Virus record (IMG/VR): IMGVR_UViG_3300048591_000484
Coordinates: 1-32,922 of that record
DNA from: a virus
Length of the DNA stretch: 32,922 bases
Reading direction: 5' to 3' (one strand)
This document shows positions 20,965 through 29,703 of this stretch, in pieces. How positions within the stretch are numbered: position 1 is the first letter of the stretch; each line of letters opens with the position of its first letter. The position numbers and the translations under genes are program-made. The notes beneath the pieces were generated by a model, which searched no databases, had not been told where the DNA came from, and worked only from the letters and a program-made list of their open reading frames with translations.

Positions 20965-21557
20965 TAAAGCACCTCGTGACACATAAAGTTTACACCCAAA
21001 GCAATACCAGCTTGAGGCAAGTCATAAAATAAAATCTCGCAACTCATACCCTGGTACAAATTTGCATCATACTCAGAGTAATCATTATAGAAGTCCTTTG
21101 ATAGGACAACTTTTTCAGCGAACTGGTCTAAAACCAAATTAGGAACACCAGAAAAAACACCTTCTGGAGAGTCCTTTACTAAAAAGTCTGCTGTAATTAA
21201 ATCAACTGCTCCGATTACCTCTACAGAATTTATCTTTAGCCAAGGCACAGGAACAGTCCACAGAATAGAATTATCACTTGGTGTTACTAGCTTCTTAACT
21301 CCATAAAGTCTTTTATGTAGCTCTTTATTTCCAACCCTATTAGAGGTGAATGTAGGAGTAGATCCAAAGAGAGGAGTTTCTTTTGCTAAATAGTTCAAAT
21401 TATAGTCTTCTATATCGCTTCCAGATATATAACACTCTGCTTTAAAATGACCATCTAAAACCACGAGCACAGTTTTAGAGTGAAAGCTAAAAGATTTGTA
21501 AATACATCCATTAGACACTAAGCCCTTGAATTGTTGATATGTTATTTCATAACTCAC
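20964..21557 (-). CDS. Head-tail connector region protein
   Basis: A 197-residue protein beginning (M)SYEITYQQFKGLVSNG. No family recognised; probably a virion neck or head-decoration component by position. The start was chosen as GTG 21557, which overlaps the previous TGA as GTGA with SD GGAGG 5 nt upstream. This is the same design as at 11840. Confidence 0.6.
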   Translation of the reverse strand: MSYEITYQQFKGLVSNGCIYKSFSFHSKTVLVVLDGHFKAECYISGSDIEDYNLNYLAKETPLFGSTPTFTSNRVGNKELHKRLYGVKKLVTPSDNSILWTVPVPWLKINSVEVIGAVDLITADFLVKDSPEGVFSGVPNLVLDQFAEKVVLSKDFYNDYSEYDANLYQGMSCEILFYDLPQAGIALGVNFMCHEVL

Positions 21558-22126
21558 ACATACCTCCAAACATGAAACCCAACTCTAAAGTATGTGATAC
21601 CAGACAAGTCATCTCTAACAGTGGCACGAATAGAGTCGCCAGGGTTTAATTTTAATGGCTGCTCTGTTTTAAAAATACCAGTTAATAAAAACCTTGCACC
21701 ACCGAGTCCAGCACCAGAGTATTGGGATATTTGGTGTGAATCCCCAAAAAAATTAGAAAGGCCGCCATTATTTCTTAGTGTTGCAATTTCTCTAGCAACT
21801 CCTCCAATATTAGACTCAAACAGAACTCCATTTATAAGAGCAGCAAGGCCCCCAAAGTTATTCAATTGAATAGCCCCTGTTGACTCAAAAGCTAAAGATA
21901 AAGTAACAAGGTGATCCTCTTGTGTTGCTACATAGTCAAATATAACTGGAGTCACAGATCCATTTACATTCATTAAATTAGATCCAGAGTTTCTCAAAGA
22001 GTCGTGATAATGATTTACAGACCTGTAAACTATGTCGTTAATCTTTACTCTTTTTACAGCCCTTCCATCATAGCCCTCATCAAAAGCATCGTACTCTCTG
22101 TCATATATATTATGGGGAATCGCCAT
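21554..22126 (-). CDS. Virion beta-sandwich protein
   Basis: A 190-residue protein that begins MAIPHNIYDREYDAFDEGYD. The C-terminal half has KLNPGDSIRATVRDDLSGI and a repeated beta pattern with GGLAALINGVLFES, a fold common in phage head or neck decoration proteins. It is encoded between capsid and connector genes and overlaps the previous gene by 17 nt. Role inferred from position. Confidence 0.6.
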   Translation of the reverse strand: MAIPHNIYDREYDAFDEGYDGRAVKRVKINDIVYRSVNHYHDSLRNSGSNLMNVNGSVTPVIFDYVATQEDHLVTLSLAFESTGAIQLNNFGGLAALINGVLFESNIGGVAREIATLRNNGGLSNFFGDSHQISQYSGAGLGGARFLLTGIFKTEQPLKLNPGDSIRATVRDDLSGITYFRVGFHVWRYV

Positions 22127-22340
22127 CGTCTGCCCCCATCATTGATTTCGGATTGCTTTGGATGTCTTCGTAGTACCAAGCTATCCAATAGGATTTATTT
22201 CTCTCAGTGACTTGTTGAATAGAAAAATACTGAACCATAGCGCCAAGTCTTGCGTTATTAGAAAGCATTACACGCCTCAACCCTTGTGGGGAGGAGGCGC
22301 GTAAAAAGTTTGGAATTAAGGTCGCCCTTATTTCGCTCAT
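22110..22340 (-). CDS. Small protein after the capsid gene
   Basis: A 76-residue basic protein (IRATLIPNFLRASSPQGLRR at the start, WIAWYYEDIQSNPKSM later). It follows the major capsid gene by 5 nt. It may be a head-completion or decoration protein. The family is not recognised. Confidence 0.55.
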   Translation of the reverse strand: MSEIRATLIPNFLRASSPQGLRRVMLSNNARLGAMVQYFSIQQVTERNKSYWIAWYYEDIQSNPKSMMGADDGDSP

Positions 22341-22345
22341 CTAGA

Positions 22346-23194
22346 TTATGGAGTCACCATTTTAACAACAAGTGGAGACTGAGTAGCAAGAAGCGACTTC
22401 TCGCCGAGCTGCATTCCCTTGATGCCGTAAAGTTGATCCATTGCAGAAAGGACTGCATTCGTTCCATACTCGATTGCCTTCTGCTCATCGTATGCTGGTG
22501 CTCTTTGGAAACCAATAGCACAACCAGTTTTCTCATACATAAGAGCAGTGCCATCTGCTAACCCGTTATGAATAACGACAGGCATTCCATAAACACGACC
22601 GATCATTCCAGAAGCAATAGGAGCACCAGCACCATAAACCTCTGCCCTTGTAAATTCGTCGATCTTTAGCATTGCCTTTTCTTGCGTTGGAGCAACAACA
22701 AGAACTGAGTTATTTAGGTCTGCGTCGTTTTTACGCAAAAACTCTCTCGCATCCAAAATCTTATCTCTCGTGATTGGCCCAGGACCAACATCAAGACCTG
22801 CTACAGCTAAAAGCTCTGCAATCAAGTCAAGGTCAACCTGGCGACCATGAGCAGCAGCGGCCCTAGAAGCACACTCTAGCTGATAATCAATTCTAGACTG
22901 AATAAGATCAGAAGAATCAATTAACCAAGAGATGTATGCGTTTTCGTCTAGGTCTAGCTTGTCTGCACTTGAAGTTAGAACTTGTGGAGTTCCAGCTACT
23001 CCAGACGCTCTCTTCTCTACTGTGAAGGAAGTTAGCTTTGGAAAGCTAATAGACTTCATTCCAGGTAGAGCGAACTGAGACACATCTGTAACTGTGCTTA
23101 ATAGTTTTGCGCTAAATTTAAGTTCTTTTTGTACTACTGCTGCAATTAAATCTTGTTTTGTTGCAGCAACTTCCGTGTTGCCAGTAATGGACAT
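22346..23194 (-). CDS. Major capsid protein
   Basis: A 282-residue protein directly after the scaffold gene. The N-terminal helix, the central AYISWLIDSSDLIQSRIDYQ segment, the LAEFLRKNDADLNNSVLVVA-like alpha-beta core (VVAPTQEKAMLKIDEF) and the IASGMIGRVYGMPVVIHNGL strand-loop are typical of HK97-fold capsid proteins of the P22/N4-gp56-like group. SD GGTG and AGGA precede ATG 23194. The fold is inferred, and the role is well supported by position. Confidence 0.82.
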   Translation of the reverse strand: MSITGNTEVAATKQDLIAAVVQKELKFSAKLLSTVTDVSQFALPGMKSISFPKLTSFTVEKRASGVAGTPQVLTSSADKLDLDENAYISWLIDSSDLIQSRIDYQLECASRAAAAHGRQVDLDLIAELLAVAGLDVGPGPITRDKILDAREFLRKNDADLNNSVLVVAPTQEKAMLKIDEFTRAEVYGAGAPIASGMIGRVYGMPVVIHNGLADGTALMYEKTGCAIGFQRAPAYDEQKAIEYGTNAVLSAMDQLYGIKGMQLGEKSLLATQSPLVVKMVTP

Positions 23195-23223
23195 AATTCA
23201 CCTCATCCTTTGAGTTTATGTTT

Positions 23224-23808
23224 TTATTTTATGTTTTGAGCCATTGCGAACTTTATAAGCTCGTCCTTGCTCATCTTAGACAAGTCCACAGAACTAGTCG
23301 AAGAACCTCCACCTTGAGGGTTTACATCCTTTGGAGCTGGTTTGCTCTCGACGAACAGATAAGGCTTTTCTTTTCTCATCCCTGAGAGAATCTCTTTTAG
23401 CTTTTCAGAATCAACAGTAAAATCCTCGTTAACCTGAAACTCTTTAAAGGGCCCGATCTTTACTAAGTCGTCGAGTGCCTCTGGCCTAACACCAAAAGAT
23501 GAAGCCACTGACTTCACTTCTTTTTCGAGTAGGACTTTGCCGAATTGTTTAGCTGAGTTCTTAAATTTGAGCTGCAATTCTGCATTCTCTTTCTTTAATC
23601 GCTCGGCCAACTCTTTGACTTGCCCAGTCTCTTCAAGTTTTGCCTTTTCAAGCTCCTCTAGTTTTGCCTTGAGCTCTTCTCGCTCTGCCTTGGCTCTTTT
23701 GGCCTCTTCAAGGGTTTTGCGATAAGTCTCATAGGCGACTTTATCTCCTGTTGAAGTGCCACTGGCATTCTGGTCAGGCTGACCACTGGTCTCTTTTTCT
23801 TCTGACAT
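23224..23808 (-). CDS. Scaffolding protein
   Basis: A 194-residue charged protein. Residues 25-95 form a long coiled coil rich in Lys, Glu and Ala. The C-terminus (DLSKMSKDELIKFAMAQNIK) is the helix-type end that binds capsid in many scaffolds. It is placed just before the capsid gene. It should be absent from mature virions. Confidence 0.82.
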   Translation of the reverse strand: MSEEKETSGQPDQNASGTSTGDKVAYETYRKTLEEAKRAKAEREELKAKLEELEKAKLEETGQVKELAERLKKENAELQLKFKNSAKQFGKVLLEKEVKSVASSFGVRPEALDDLVKIGPFKEFQVNEDFTVDSEKLKEILSGMRKEKPYLFVESKPAPKDVNPQGGGSSTSSVDLSKMSKDELIKFAMAQNIK

Positions 23809-23840
23809 TGTGTTTCCCTCCTTGGGTTTTTGTCAATAAT

Positions 23841-24380
23841 TTAAGGTTTTGTAATTTTTAAAATAGTTTGTCTAGACCTTCGTAGATATGCAACTACTAT
23901 TCTTTTTAGCCTTGGAATGATTTTATCTCTAACCCCTATGAACTCTGAGCGTTTATTCATCCACACTGCAAGCTCTTGATTGCTGACAGGCTTTCCTAGT
24001 GGCTTTCCTTTTGCGCCTTTGTATGGATTGTGAATCCCAAAAAACCTAAACCTTATAGTTCCAGGCCCAGAAACTAAATGCTTAAAAGAATTAACCAACT
24101 GCCCAGTAAATGTATAGGCCTTATTTCTTCTATATGCTTTATCGACAGGGTTAAACTGTTTTAGCCGCTCTCTTCTTTCTCTCCAGTCTTGTTTTGGAGG
24201 CAATATCTTGTCCCCATCTGGATCCTGGCCACGCTTTACTGTTAGTTGAAAATCCTTAACCACAGTAATACCAAGCTCGTTTAACATATTCTTATTGTTT
24301 AATACCTTCTGAATAACTTGCTGTGTTAGTTTCTGAGCGTCATCGACTGATTTTGTGTTTAGTTTTACTTTAAAGCTCAC
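23841..24380 (-). CDS. Virion morphogenesis (gpG-like / tail completion) protein
   Basis: A 179-residue very basic protein. The motif DWRERRERLKQFNP and FTGQLVNSF resemble the Mu gpG-like virion morphogenesis family (W..R..R and LTG.L..S positions). It starts at ATG 24380, overlapping the upstream stop as ATGA. It pairs with the next protein upstream, which has a related LTGDML motif. A neck or tail-joining role is likely. Confidence 0.6.
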   Translation of the reverse strand: MSFKVKLNTKSVDDAQKLTQQVIQKVLNNKNMLNELGITVVKDFQLTVKRGQDPDGDKILPPKQDWRERRERLKQFNPVDKAYRRNKAYTFTGQLVNSFKHLVSGPGTIRFRFFGIHNPYKGAKGKPLGKPVSNQELAVWMNKRSEFIGVRDKIIPRLKRIVVAYLRRSRQTILKITKP

Positions 24381-24949
24381 TCAAAATCCTCTAATAGATC
24401 ATCAAACACATTTGAGTTGTTTATTATTCTGGTAGCAGCTCTAAGTATTGCTCCGCCAAATAGCTCATCGTCAGGAACTTCTTTCTTTATCTCTTCAATA
24501 TCAGACTCGAAGTTAGTTAACACATTATCAACAAACTCCTCTTTAGTAACTCCGAACCACTCCCTTTTAGGAACAGTGTCTCCAGTTTGATGATTGTAAG
24601 CCTTTGGTATTTCGTCCTCGTCTGAAATGCCGTATTTAAAAACAGACCCACTGGACTCTACAACATCTAAAGATCCAAGCATATCACCAGTTAGTTGCAT
24701 ATTAACCTGGCTCTTTGACTTTCCTGCAGCTTGAAACGCTAAAGACTTAGCATAAGCGTCAGAGTAAGGGGATTTTAGCTTTTTCCCACCAATACCAAAT
24801 CCGGAATCAGCTCTCTCTTTTACATAGTCTATTGTCGCCTGTGCTATTTGGTTAAGCAAAAGCGGGTGGTTTGATAGGTCAACCCCAGTAATATCTTCTA
24901 GGTCTATCTCTTGATAGAATTTTGAAAGACTAACCTTGGGCTTTTCCAT
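24377..24949 (-). CDS. Head morphogenesis / phage neck protein
   Basis: A 190-residue acidic protein that contains QLTGDMLGSLDVV, AYNHQTGDTVPKREWFGVT (an A-x-x-H-x-x-G..VP-x-R-x-F/W-G pattern of virion morphogenesis proteins) and an acidic end. It follows the portal gene. The start is ATG 24949 with SD GAGGAG; a TTG at 24964 is rejected. It overlaps the portal gene by 20 nt. Confidence 0.6.
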   Translation of the reverse strand: MEKPKVSLSKFYQEIDLEDITGVDLSNHPLLLNQIAQATIDYVKERADSGFGIGGKKLKSPYSDAYAKSLAFQAAGKSKSQVNMQLTGDMLGSLDVVESSGSVFKYGISDEDEIPKAYNHQTGDTVPKREWFGVTKEEFVDNVLTNFESDIEEIKKEVPDDELFGGAILRAATRIINNSNVFDDLLEDFE

Positions 24950-26402
24950 CCATCTCCTCTGCAATTATTTTTGCCGATTCAATGTCAATTCCCCTTGCTT
25001 CTGATATTGCCTCGACTTTAGAAATGATACCCATATCTAGCTTGCTCTGTAAAAGGTCTAGCTTTTCACGCTCTGACATAATCATCTGTGGCTCTGGGAA
25101 ACTAACATCTAGATAAACGTCTTCTGGAATCGCTCCAATATCTATTTTGTTTAGCAGCTCGCTTCCTCCATAGGTGTTCACATATGCTTTTATAACTTCA
25201 AAAGCGTCATGCTCTGCCTCTTGAAATACATCAAAGTCAGACTTAGCTGGCTCAAACATTTCGATCATCGCCAATAGTCGGTCTAGCCCTGAATTAAACG
25301 ACTTAAACTCGCCCTTAGTGTTCACAGTGTTTGGATCAAGTCCTCGAGACGAAAGAAAAGCAGACAAGAGGGACTCAAGAACTCGAATAGACCCCTCTAG
25401 ATCAGCGCCTGAGTTCTTAAACTCAAAGTCTGTTTGAACCTGCCTGTCTGGGTTAACTGGTAGCTTGATAATAAAATTTGGGCCCAACTGCACATTCTCG
25501 GGAATCATGTCTGGATCGCCCTTAATGATGGCCTGACCAAATCCCTGCATACGCATGATATTCATCACATCGCTTAGTGACGCATTGAATTGAATAGTAA
25601 AATCTGAAAGAGCTGCCCCGTCTCTGATATAATACTCGTAGTCTTTAGGGCTGCTGATCTCAATGAATGGTAGCTTCCCAATCGTGTTTTCTATTTCTAG
25701 GCCTGAGCTAATAGCGCCACGCTCGTCAGTGATAAAGTTAAAATCTTGAGTCCACCAAGCAACTGATTTTGTCTTTGCCTTGTAGTCCTCTTTGTCTGCA
25801 ATGCTTTGATTCGTATAATCAGACCTAGATGCTAGATCGCCCAAAGTATCATTGTTTCCTTGTTTCGTCGTGTCATAGAGCGAGCTCATATATCGAGAGC
25901 GGTCAAATCCCTTAATAAGGTATGCGTCTGCGGTCTCTGGATCGTCTTCTTTGGGAACAACATCAATTTGATGCTTCATTAAAACTCTGGGTTTTAACAT
26001 TCCATTCTTTAAAATAATTTGCATCCAAGTCTGGCCCTGATACTTAAACCACTGATTTGCCTTTAAAAAATAAGTGTTCATTTTCATCTGCTCGTAGAGC
26101 CATTCTAGTTTTTGCTGAAGCTCTGGCGATGCATTTACAAATGTTCTCTTTGGCGGTCGGATATATATTGCTGCTTCTTTCGTCACAATGCGCCTAGCTA
26201 AGTTTACAGATGCTATGAGCGGCATTTCGTTTACTGTTTCAGCACTTAAGAAGCCCTTAAGGTACGACTTCACATAGGGAAGGATCATGTCTTGGAAAAT
26301 ATCATACTGCGCAGCACTTACTTTTTTTCTGTCAATATTCTCTTGTGAATTAGTTTCTTGAAGTATTCTTGATCTAACGAAAGGATCTAGATAGTTTGGC
26401 AC
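24930..26402 (-). CDS. Portal protein
   Basis: A 490-residue protein right after the large terminase gene. Composition (many Asp, Ile, Gln), the N-terminal LARRIVTKEAAIYIRPPKR clip, the GQAIIKGDPDMIPENVQL segment and the C-terminal LLQSKLDMGIISKVEAISEA helix are typical of portal subunits. Twelve copies would form the DNA channel. The start is GTG 26402 with SD GAGG, 3 nt after the terminase stop. Confidence 0.85.
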   Translation of the reverse strand: MPNYLDPFVRSRILQETNSQENIDRKKVSAAQYDIFQDMILPYVKSYLKGFLSAETVNEMPLIASVNLARRIVTKEAAIYIRPPKRTFVNASPELQQKLEWLYEQMKMNTYFLKANQWFKYQGQTWMQIILKNGMLKPRVLMKHQIDVVPKEDDPETADAYLIKGFDRSRYMSSLYDTTKQGNNDTLGDLASRSDYTNQSIADKEDYKAKTKSVAWWTQDFNFITDERGAISSGLEIENTIGKLPFIEISSPKDYEYYIRDGAALSDFTIQFNASLSDVMNIMRMQGFGQAIIKGDPDMIPENVQLGPNFIIKLPVNPDRQVQTDFEFKNSGADLEGSIRVLESLLSAFLSSRGLDPNTVNTKGEFKSFNSGLDRLLAMIEMFEPAKSDFDVFQEAEHDAFEVIKAYVNTYGGSELLNKIDIGAIPEDVYLDVSFPEPQMIMSEREKLDLLQSKLDMGIISKVEAISEARGIDIESAKIIAEEMDGKAQG

Positions 26403-26405
26403 TTG

Positions 26406-27791
26406 TTACCTCGCTCTTTGTGAAGTGGCCTGAACCTTGGTTCTATTTGTCTCGTAAACTATAGCATAACCGATAGCTGTAGTAATGTGCTGATAGCGTT
26501 TCGAGTCATCCTCTACAATATCACTGCCTTTTTTAAGCGAGGTCAATCTGAAACCCTCGTCTGCTGTGGGGGCACCTTTGTAAACATAAAGCCTTGTCTG
26601 TCCTAGAGAATTAAAGCAGTAAGCATTGACTCGATTGTGTCTTGTCCTGATCGGTGGGTTAACACTTGGAACCTCCATTCTGTACTTAAGCCCAGCAATA
26701 GAGCTTAAGAATTTCTTAATTATCTCGTAGTCAGAAAGTGTAGACCTTGTGTCTTTGTGTGATGCTGTGGCATCACCTCTTATTAGTAACTCTTGCCCAC
26801 TCTTTACGCACCAATCAAAAATCCCCTTTTCTTGCCACTCTTCTAGGGAGTCTAGTGTTCTAAACCCGTCCACTACAACCTGATCCGCAACATGGAAAGT
26901 ATCATTAATGTACTGCATTGAAGCCGACGACATAGGCTTCCCTTCCCCGATGTTAAAGTCAAATGAAAGGATAATTGGTCTCGTATTGTCGTACTGGTAA
27001 AACTCGTTTCTAAAGTTCCGTTCTGTTTTGTACTCGTAATAGATCCGCTCCTCGTCAAGCTCGATCCACTCCCCGTCAAGCATCCGTCTTGCAGTCTTTG
27101 GATCGTAGTCTCTTCTTAGTTGCTCAATGTACACTGGATCAAGAAAAGGGTTCTGCTCGGTTCTTGAGTAAAACACATATCGAGTCGTATGCTTTTCAAT
27201 AAGGTTCGGCTCAATGAAATACCGATAGGCCCAGTGCCTTGGGGAGTCTGGGTTAGTTGCACAAATAAGGACATTCTCTGGAACGTGAGGAAGTCGCCTA
27301 AGCCTTGCTTTTAGTGTGTCGAAGGCTTCCTTGTCCTCTTCGTTGTTTTCGGTCAACTCTTCAATGGCCACCATTGAGAGCTTCAATGATCGGGCTTTTT
27401 TGTACCGCTTATCGGCCCAGCTTACAGAAATGATCTCTGAGCCGTTTCTGAATATAACCTTCCCTGTTGACGTGTTTAGCCAGTAGTCTTTTCCTTCTTC
27501 CAAATCCTCTTCAATGTGCTCAATTATTTCCTTGTAAAGAGTATTCTTTAAGTCCGGAAGTGCCCTTCTCCCTATTGCCACTCTTGCTCTTGAGTAAGTA
27601 AGGCAATGCGTAACGATCAAGTGGGCCATCAGAATAGACTTCGCCGAGCCCACAGACCCAGTTAGAAGAATCTCAGCATTGCCTAGACTGTAGTCGTGAG
27701 TCTTTCTAACAGTCCGAATCACATCAAACTGCCAAGGTATCACTCTCGGGTTGAACCCTGACAGAATTGGTCTACTCGGAATCTCCGTCAT
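26406..27791 (-). CDS. Terminase large subunit
   Basis: A 461-residue protein. ATPase: a Walker A variant GSVGSAKS (about 45-52), Walker B MVAIEE (about 141-145), and a coupling-type CATNPDSP motif. Nuclease: SFDFNIGEG (Asp about 278) and RGDATA (Asp about 340), the RNase H-like metal ligands. It translocates and cuts concatemeric DNA. The start is ATG 27791 (MTEIPSRPILSG), overlapping the small terminase gene by 20 nt, with a GAAGAG SD. A start further upstream (27869) is rejected. Confidence 0.93.
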   Translation of the reverse strand: MTEIPSRPILSGFNPRVIPWQFDVIRTVRKTHDYSLGNAEILLTGSVGSAKSILMAHLIVTHCLTYSRARVAIGRRALPDLKNTLYKEIIEHIEEDLEEGKDYWLNTSTGKVIFRNGSEIISVSWADKRYKKARSLKLSMVAIEELTENNEEDKEAFDTLKARLRRLPHVPENVLICATNPDSPRHWAYRYFIEPNLIEKHTTRYVFYSRTEQNPFLDPVYIEQLRRDYDPKTARRMLDGEWIELDEERIYYEYKTERNFRNEFYQYDNTRPIILSFDFNIGEGKPMSSASMQYINDTFHVADQVVVDGFRTLDSLEEWQEKGIFDWCVKSGQELLIRGDATASHKDTRSTLSDYEIIKKFLSSIAGLKYRMEVPSVNPPIRTRHNRVNAYCFNSLGQTRLYVYKGAPTADEGFRLTSLKKGSDIVEDDSKRYQHITTAIGYAIVYETNRTKVQATSQRAR

Positions 27792-28146
27792 TAAACTCTT
27801 CGTCCAATCTATAGCTGAGTTTGATCGGCTCCTCGCCGCCTGTGACTGTGTTCTTATCAGACTGACCACACATATTTTTGCCCAGCCATATTAGCATCGA
27901 TACATTCCCAGACATTGCCACTTGATATTGCTTCTTAATGATATTGATTCTCAATGTCTCTTGTCTTTTGTGTTTGTACTCCGGAAAACTCATGTCATAC
28001 TTTTCTCTTATGCGTTGCGCTAGAGTGTCGGCAGAGATCCCCAGTTTCTCTGCGCAGTATTCTTGAGAGGCCCAGATAATATCGGAGTCTAGTTGGTCCC
28101 ATCCGTTAAATTCGATGTCCTCTAGTTCTTTACGAGGTCTAGCCAT
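27772..28146 (-). CDS. Terminase small subunit
   Basis: A 124-residue protein with an N-terminal ARPRKELEDI start, a helix-turn-helix (YCAEKLGISADTLAQRIREK), a central helical part and the LIWLGKNMCGQSD motif seen in many small terminases. It recognises the packaging site. The start is ATG 28146 with SD GAAGG; a start at 28188 would sit inside the Mom-like gene and is rejected. Confidence 0.88.
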   Translation of the reverse strand: MARPRKELEDIEFNGWDQLDSDIIWASQEYCAEKLGISADTLAQRIREKYDMSFPEYKHKRQETLRINIIKKQYQVAMSGNVSMLIWLGKNMCGQSDKNTVTGGEEPIKLSYRLDEEFNDGDSE

Positions 28147-28864
28147 TTTGACCTTCTTTTGATTGGAGCGCATCGGTCGGACTTTCACCGCCCCTTACTT
28201 CTTGGAAAGAAGTCGTGCCAGATTCAACACTAGATGCGCGCTTTGGATATGGTTTACTTAGTTTAAGTACTTTTTGTCTTGTTTCAACATCTAAAGGCAT
28301 TAAATATCTATGTTTGCCTTCTTGGATTATTTTTTTACACTCTGATGGCTTTGCTGTTTTTCTAACCATTCCCTGTTGTATGTTGTACCCTTTCTCAGAT
28401 ACTTGTCTTGAATGCCACTCTCTATTTGATTTATCTATGTACTTAAAAGATTTTTCTGTCTTTCCCGTGTATATCCAGTTAGTTGCTTGATAAATTCCTC
28501 CGTGATGGCCCTCATTTGGGTCTGCAAAAGAAACTATAAGTTTTAATTTTGGATTAGATTTTTTTAAGAATTTAAAAGCTAATGACATTATTCTAGAAAC
28601 TGGTGTTTCATGTTTACTTAGAGCAACTCTTGTAAGCTCGCAACCTTCTGTTTGATCTAATCCATAAGGTTTTAATAAATTGCTGCTTGCTCCTCTTGAA
28701 AATATAATTATTCCAATAAACTTTCCACTTTCCCAAGCTCCTATTTTAATCAGAGGTGGAACTGGTAGTGACTTGCTGTAATGCCAGTTTTCACAAGCAT
28801 ATTTTGCTGCTTCATGTGATGCCCAATCTACTTTTAAATCATGCTTGATTTTTTGAATGGTCAA
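28139..28864 (-). CDS. Mom-like DNA modification protein (GNAT-type)
   Basis: A 241-residue protein similar in pattern to the Mom family of phage Mu: ENWHYSKSLPVPPLIKIGAW, FIGIIIFSRGASSNLL, CELTRVALSKHETPVSR, then LIVSFADPNEGHHGGIYQAT and NWIYTG. Mom makes N6-methylcarbamoyl-adenine (by family annotation), which protects DNA from restriction. The last 60 residues are polar and of low complexity. The start is TTG 28864 with SD GGAG, inside the end of the ParB-domain gene (26-nt overlap). It lies next to the terminase genes, so it is expressed late and could modify DNA before packaging. Confidence 0.85.
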   Translation of the reverse strand: MTIQKIKHDLKVDWASHEAAKYACENWHYSKSLPVPPLIKIGAWESGKFIGIIIFSRGASSNLLKPYGLDQTEGCELTRVALSKHETPVSRIMSLAFKFLKKSNPKLKLIVSFADPNEGHHGGIYQATNWIYTGKTEKSFKYIDKSNREWHSRQVSEKGYNIQQGMVRKTAKPSECKKIIQEGKHRYLMPLDVETRQKVLKLSKPYPKRASSVESGTTSFQEVRGGESPTDALQSKEGQNG

Positions 28865-29342
28865 AAATTTCTCCGCATTGTGGACATTTAGTTTGTTTTT
28901 TTTCGTCTAATTTACCTTGTTCTTCAATACTAGCTGGGTCAAAATTTGGGATTTCTGGGATCTTTTCTAAGCCCAGCAAATCAATATCACCAAGGTCTAG
29001 GTCCTTTAGGTCCTCCATCAACTTTTCTTCATCCAATTCTGCCCACCTTGCTATTTCATTGTCTGAAACTAAAAAAGCGTACTCTGTGGCCTCGGTCTCA
29101 AACTCTTGATAGTCAACCGGAGCTTGAGTCCAGCCTAAGTGCTTTGCTGCGAGAAGTCGCCCATGCCCTGCGACTACGAAACCGGATCTCTTGCTAACGA
29201 TGATCGGATGCCGCCAGCCTTGAAAGTCTAGGATCTTGGCAAGTCTCTCGATTTGTTCTTTTGAGTGCTTGTTGGCGTTTTTTGGGTTTTCGATTAGTTT
29301 GTGTAAATCGACGAGTTCTGTGTATTCACAGTTAATTTTCAT
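28839..29342 (-). CDS. ParB/Srx-domain protein with C-terminal zinc finger
   Basis: A 167-residue protein. Residues 1-95 match the ParB N-terminal/sulfiredoxin fold: LVDLHKLIENPKNANKHSKE, then AKILDFQGWRHPIIVS and VVAGHGRLLAAKHLGW (the GxxR-type CTP/nuclease motif). The tail (about 148-167) has CPQCGEIFDHSK, half a zinc ribbon. There is no central HTH domain, so it is not a classical parS-binding ParB. Such proteins often sit with DNA modification and terminase genes in phages, as here. The start is ATG 29342 with SD GGAGGGAG. Confidence 0.82.
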   Translation of the reverse strand: MKINCEYTELVDLHKLIENPKNANKHSKEQIERLAKILDFQGWRHPIIVSKRSGFVVAGHGRLLAAKHLGWTQAPVDYQEFETEATEYAFLVSDNEIARWAELDEEKLMEDLKDLDLGDIDLLGLEKIPEIPNFDPASIEEQGKLDEKKQTKCPQCGEIFDHSKNQA

Positions 29343-29385
29343 TATACTCCCTCCACTGGAGCCGCACTGCGGTGAGTTCATTCAT
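29332..29385 (-). CDS. Possible 17-residue leader peptide
   Basis: ATG 29385 opens a frame of 17 codons (MNELTAVRLQWREYNEN) that ends at TAA 29332 just inside the ParB-domain gene. Overlap with the start codon region would allow coupling. The frame lies in the hairpin-rich leader. It has no clear SD and may be chance. Confidence 0.3.
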   Translation of the reverse strand: MNELTAVRLQWREYNEN

Positions 29386-29391
29386 TTGAAC
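29351..29391 (-). promoter_or_regulatory. Three small hairpins in the ParB-domain leader
   Basis: On the minus strand three inverted repeats follow in series: GTTCA/TGAAC (29391-29376), CCGC/GCGG and CTCC/GGAG. The last one sequesters the GGAGGGAG SD of ATG 29342. A folded leader could control translation of the ParB-domain protein and, through coupling, the Mom-like protein. Confidence 0.45.
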
Positions 29392-29408
29392 ACTTTATTT
29401 TAATATAC

Positions 29409-29651
29409 TCAACTAGCCTCTGACTTTTGTCCAGAGTTAAGATCAATGGCTAAAAAGAAAAGGCTTGGCACCCAGGAGCAGTCACATTCCACACAAATTG
29501 ATCTTTTTGTTTTAGAGAACTGACCTTCGTCTTGGTGGAACATCTTTGCCGCTATTTGATCCCTTCCGACAACTATAGGCACTCTTGTTGTTGCCATGTG
29601 TTTATTGCAAGACGTGCAGTAAACCTTTGTTTCTGCTGGTATAGCTAACAT
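29409..29651 (-). CDS. Small zinc-finger protein
   Basis: An 80-residue protein. Cys pairs CTSC (12-15) and CVECDC (about 52-57) suggest one zinc ribbon. The rest is hydrophobic (VPSLFFLAIDL). The start is ATG 29651 with SD GGGGG. It is the first gene behind the promoter at 29673-29702 and could be a late regulator. The family is not recognised. Confidence 0.6.
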   Translation of the reverse strand: MLAIPAETKVYCTSCNKHMATTRVPIVVGRDQIAAKMFHQDEGQFSKTKRSICVECDCSWVPSLFFLAIDLNSGQKSEAS

Positions 29652-29672
29652 TAACACCCCCAGTCAGATTTT

Positions 29673-29702
29673 ATTTCAGGACATTTGTCTATGTAGTGTC
29701 AA
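29673..29702 (-). promoter_or_regulatory. Putative late-block promoter
   Basis: A perfect -35 box TTGACA on the minus strand (29702-29697) is followed after 18 nt by TGAAAT (29678-29673), 22 nt before ATG 29651. It lies 1 nt from the parS-like palindrome. This gap (29652-29721) is the only promoter-like gap between the early and structural genes, so it likely drives the late operon. Confidence 0.5.
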
Positions 29703-29703
29703 G

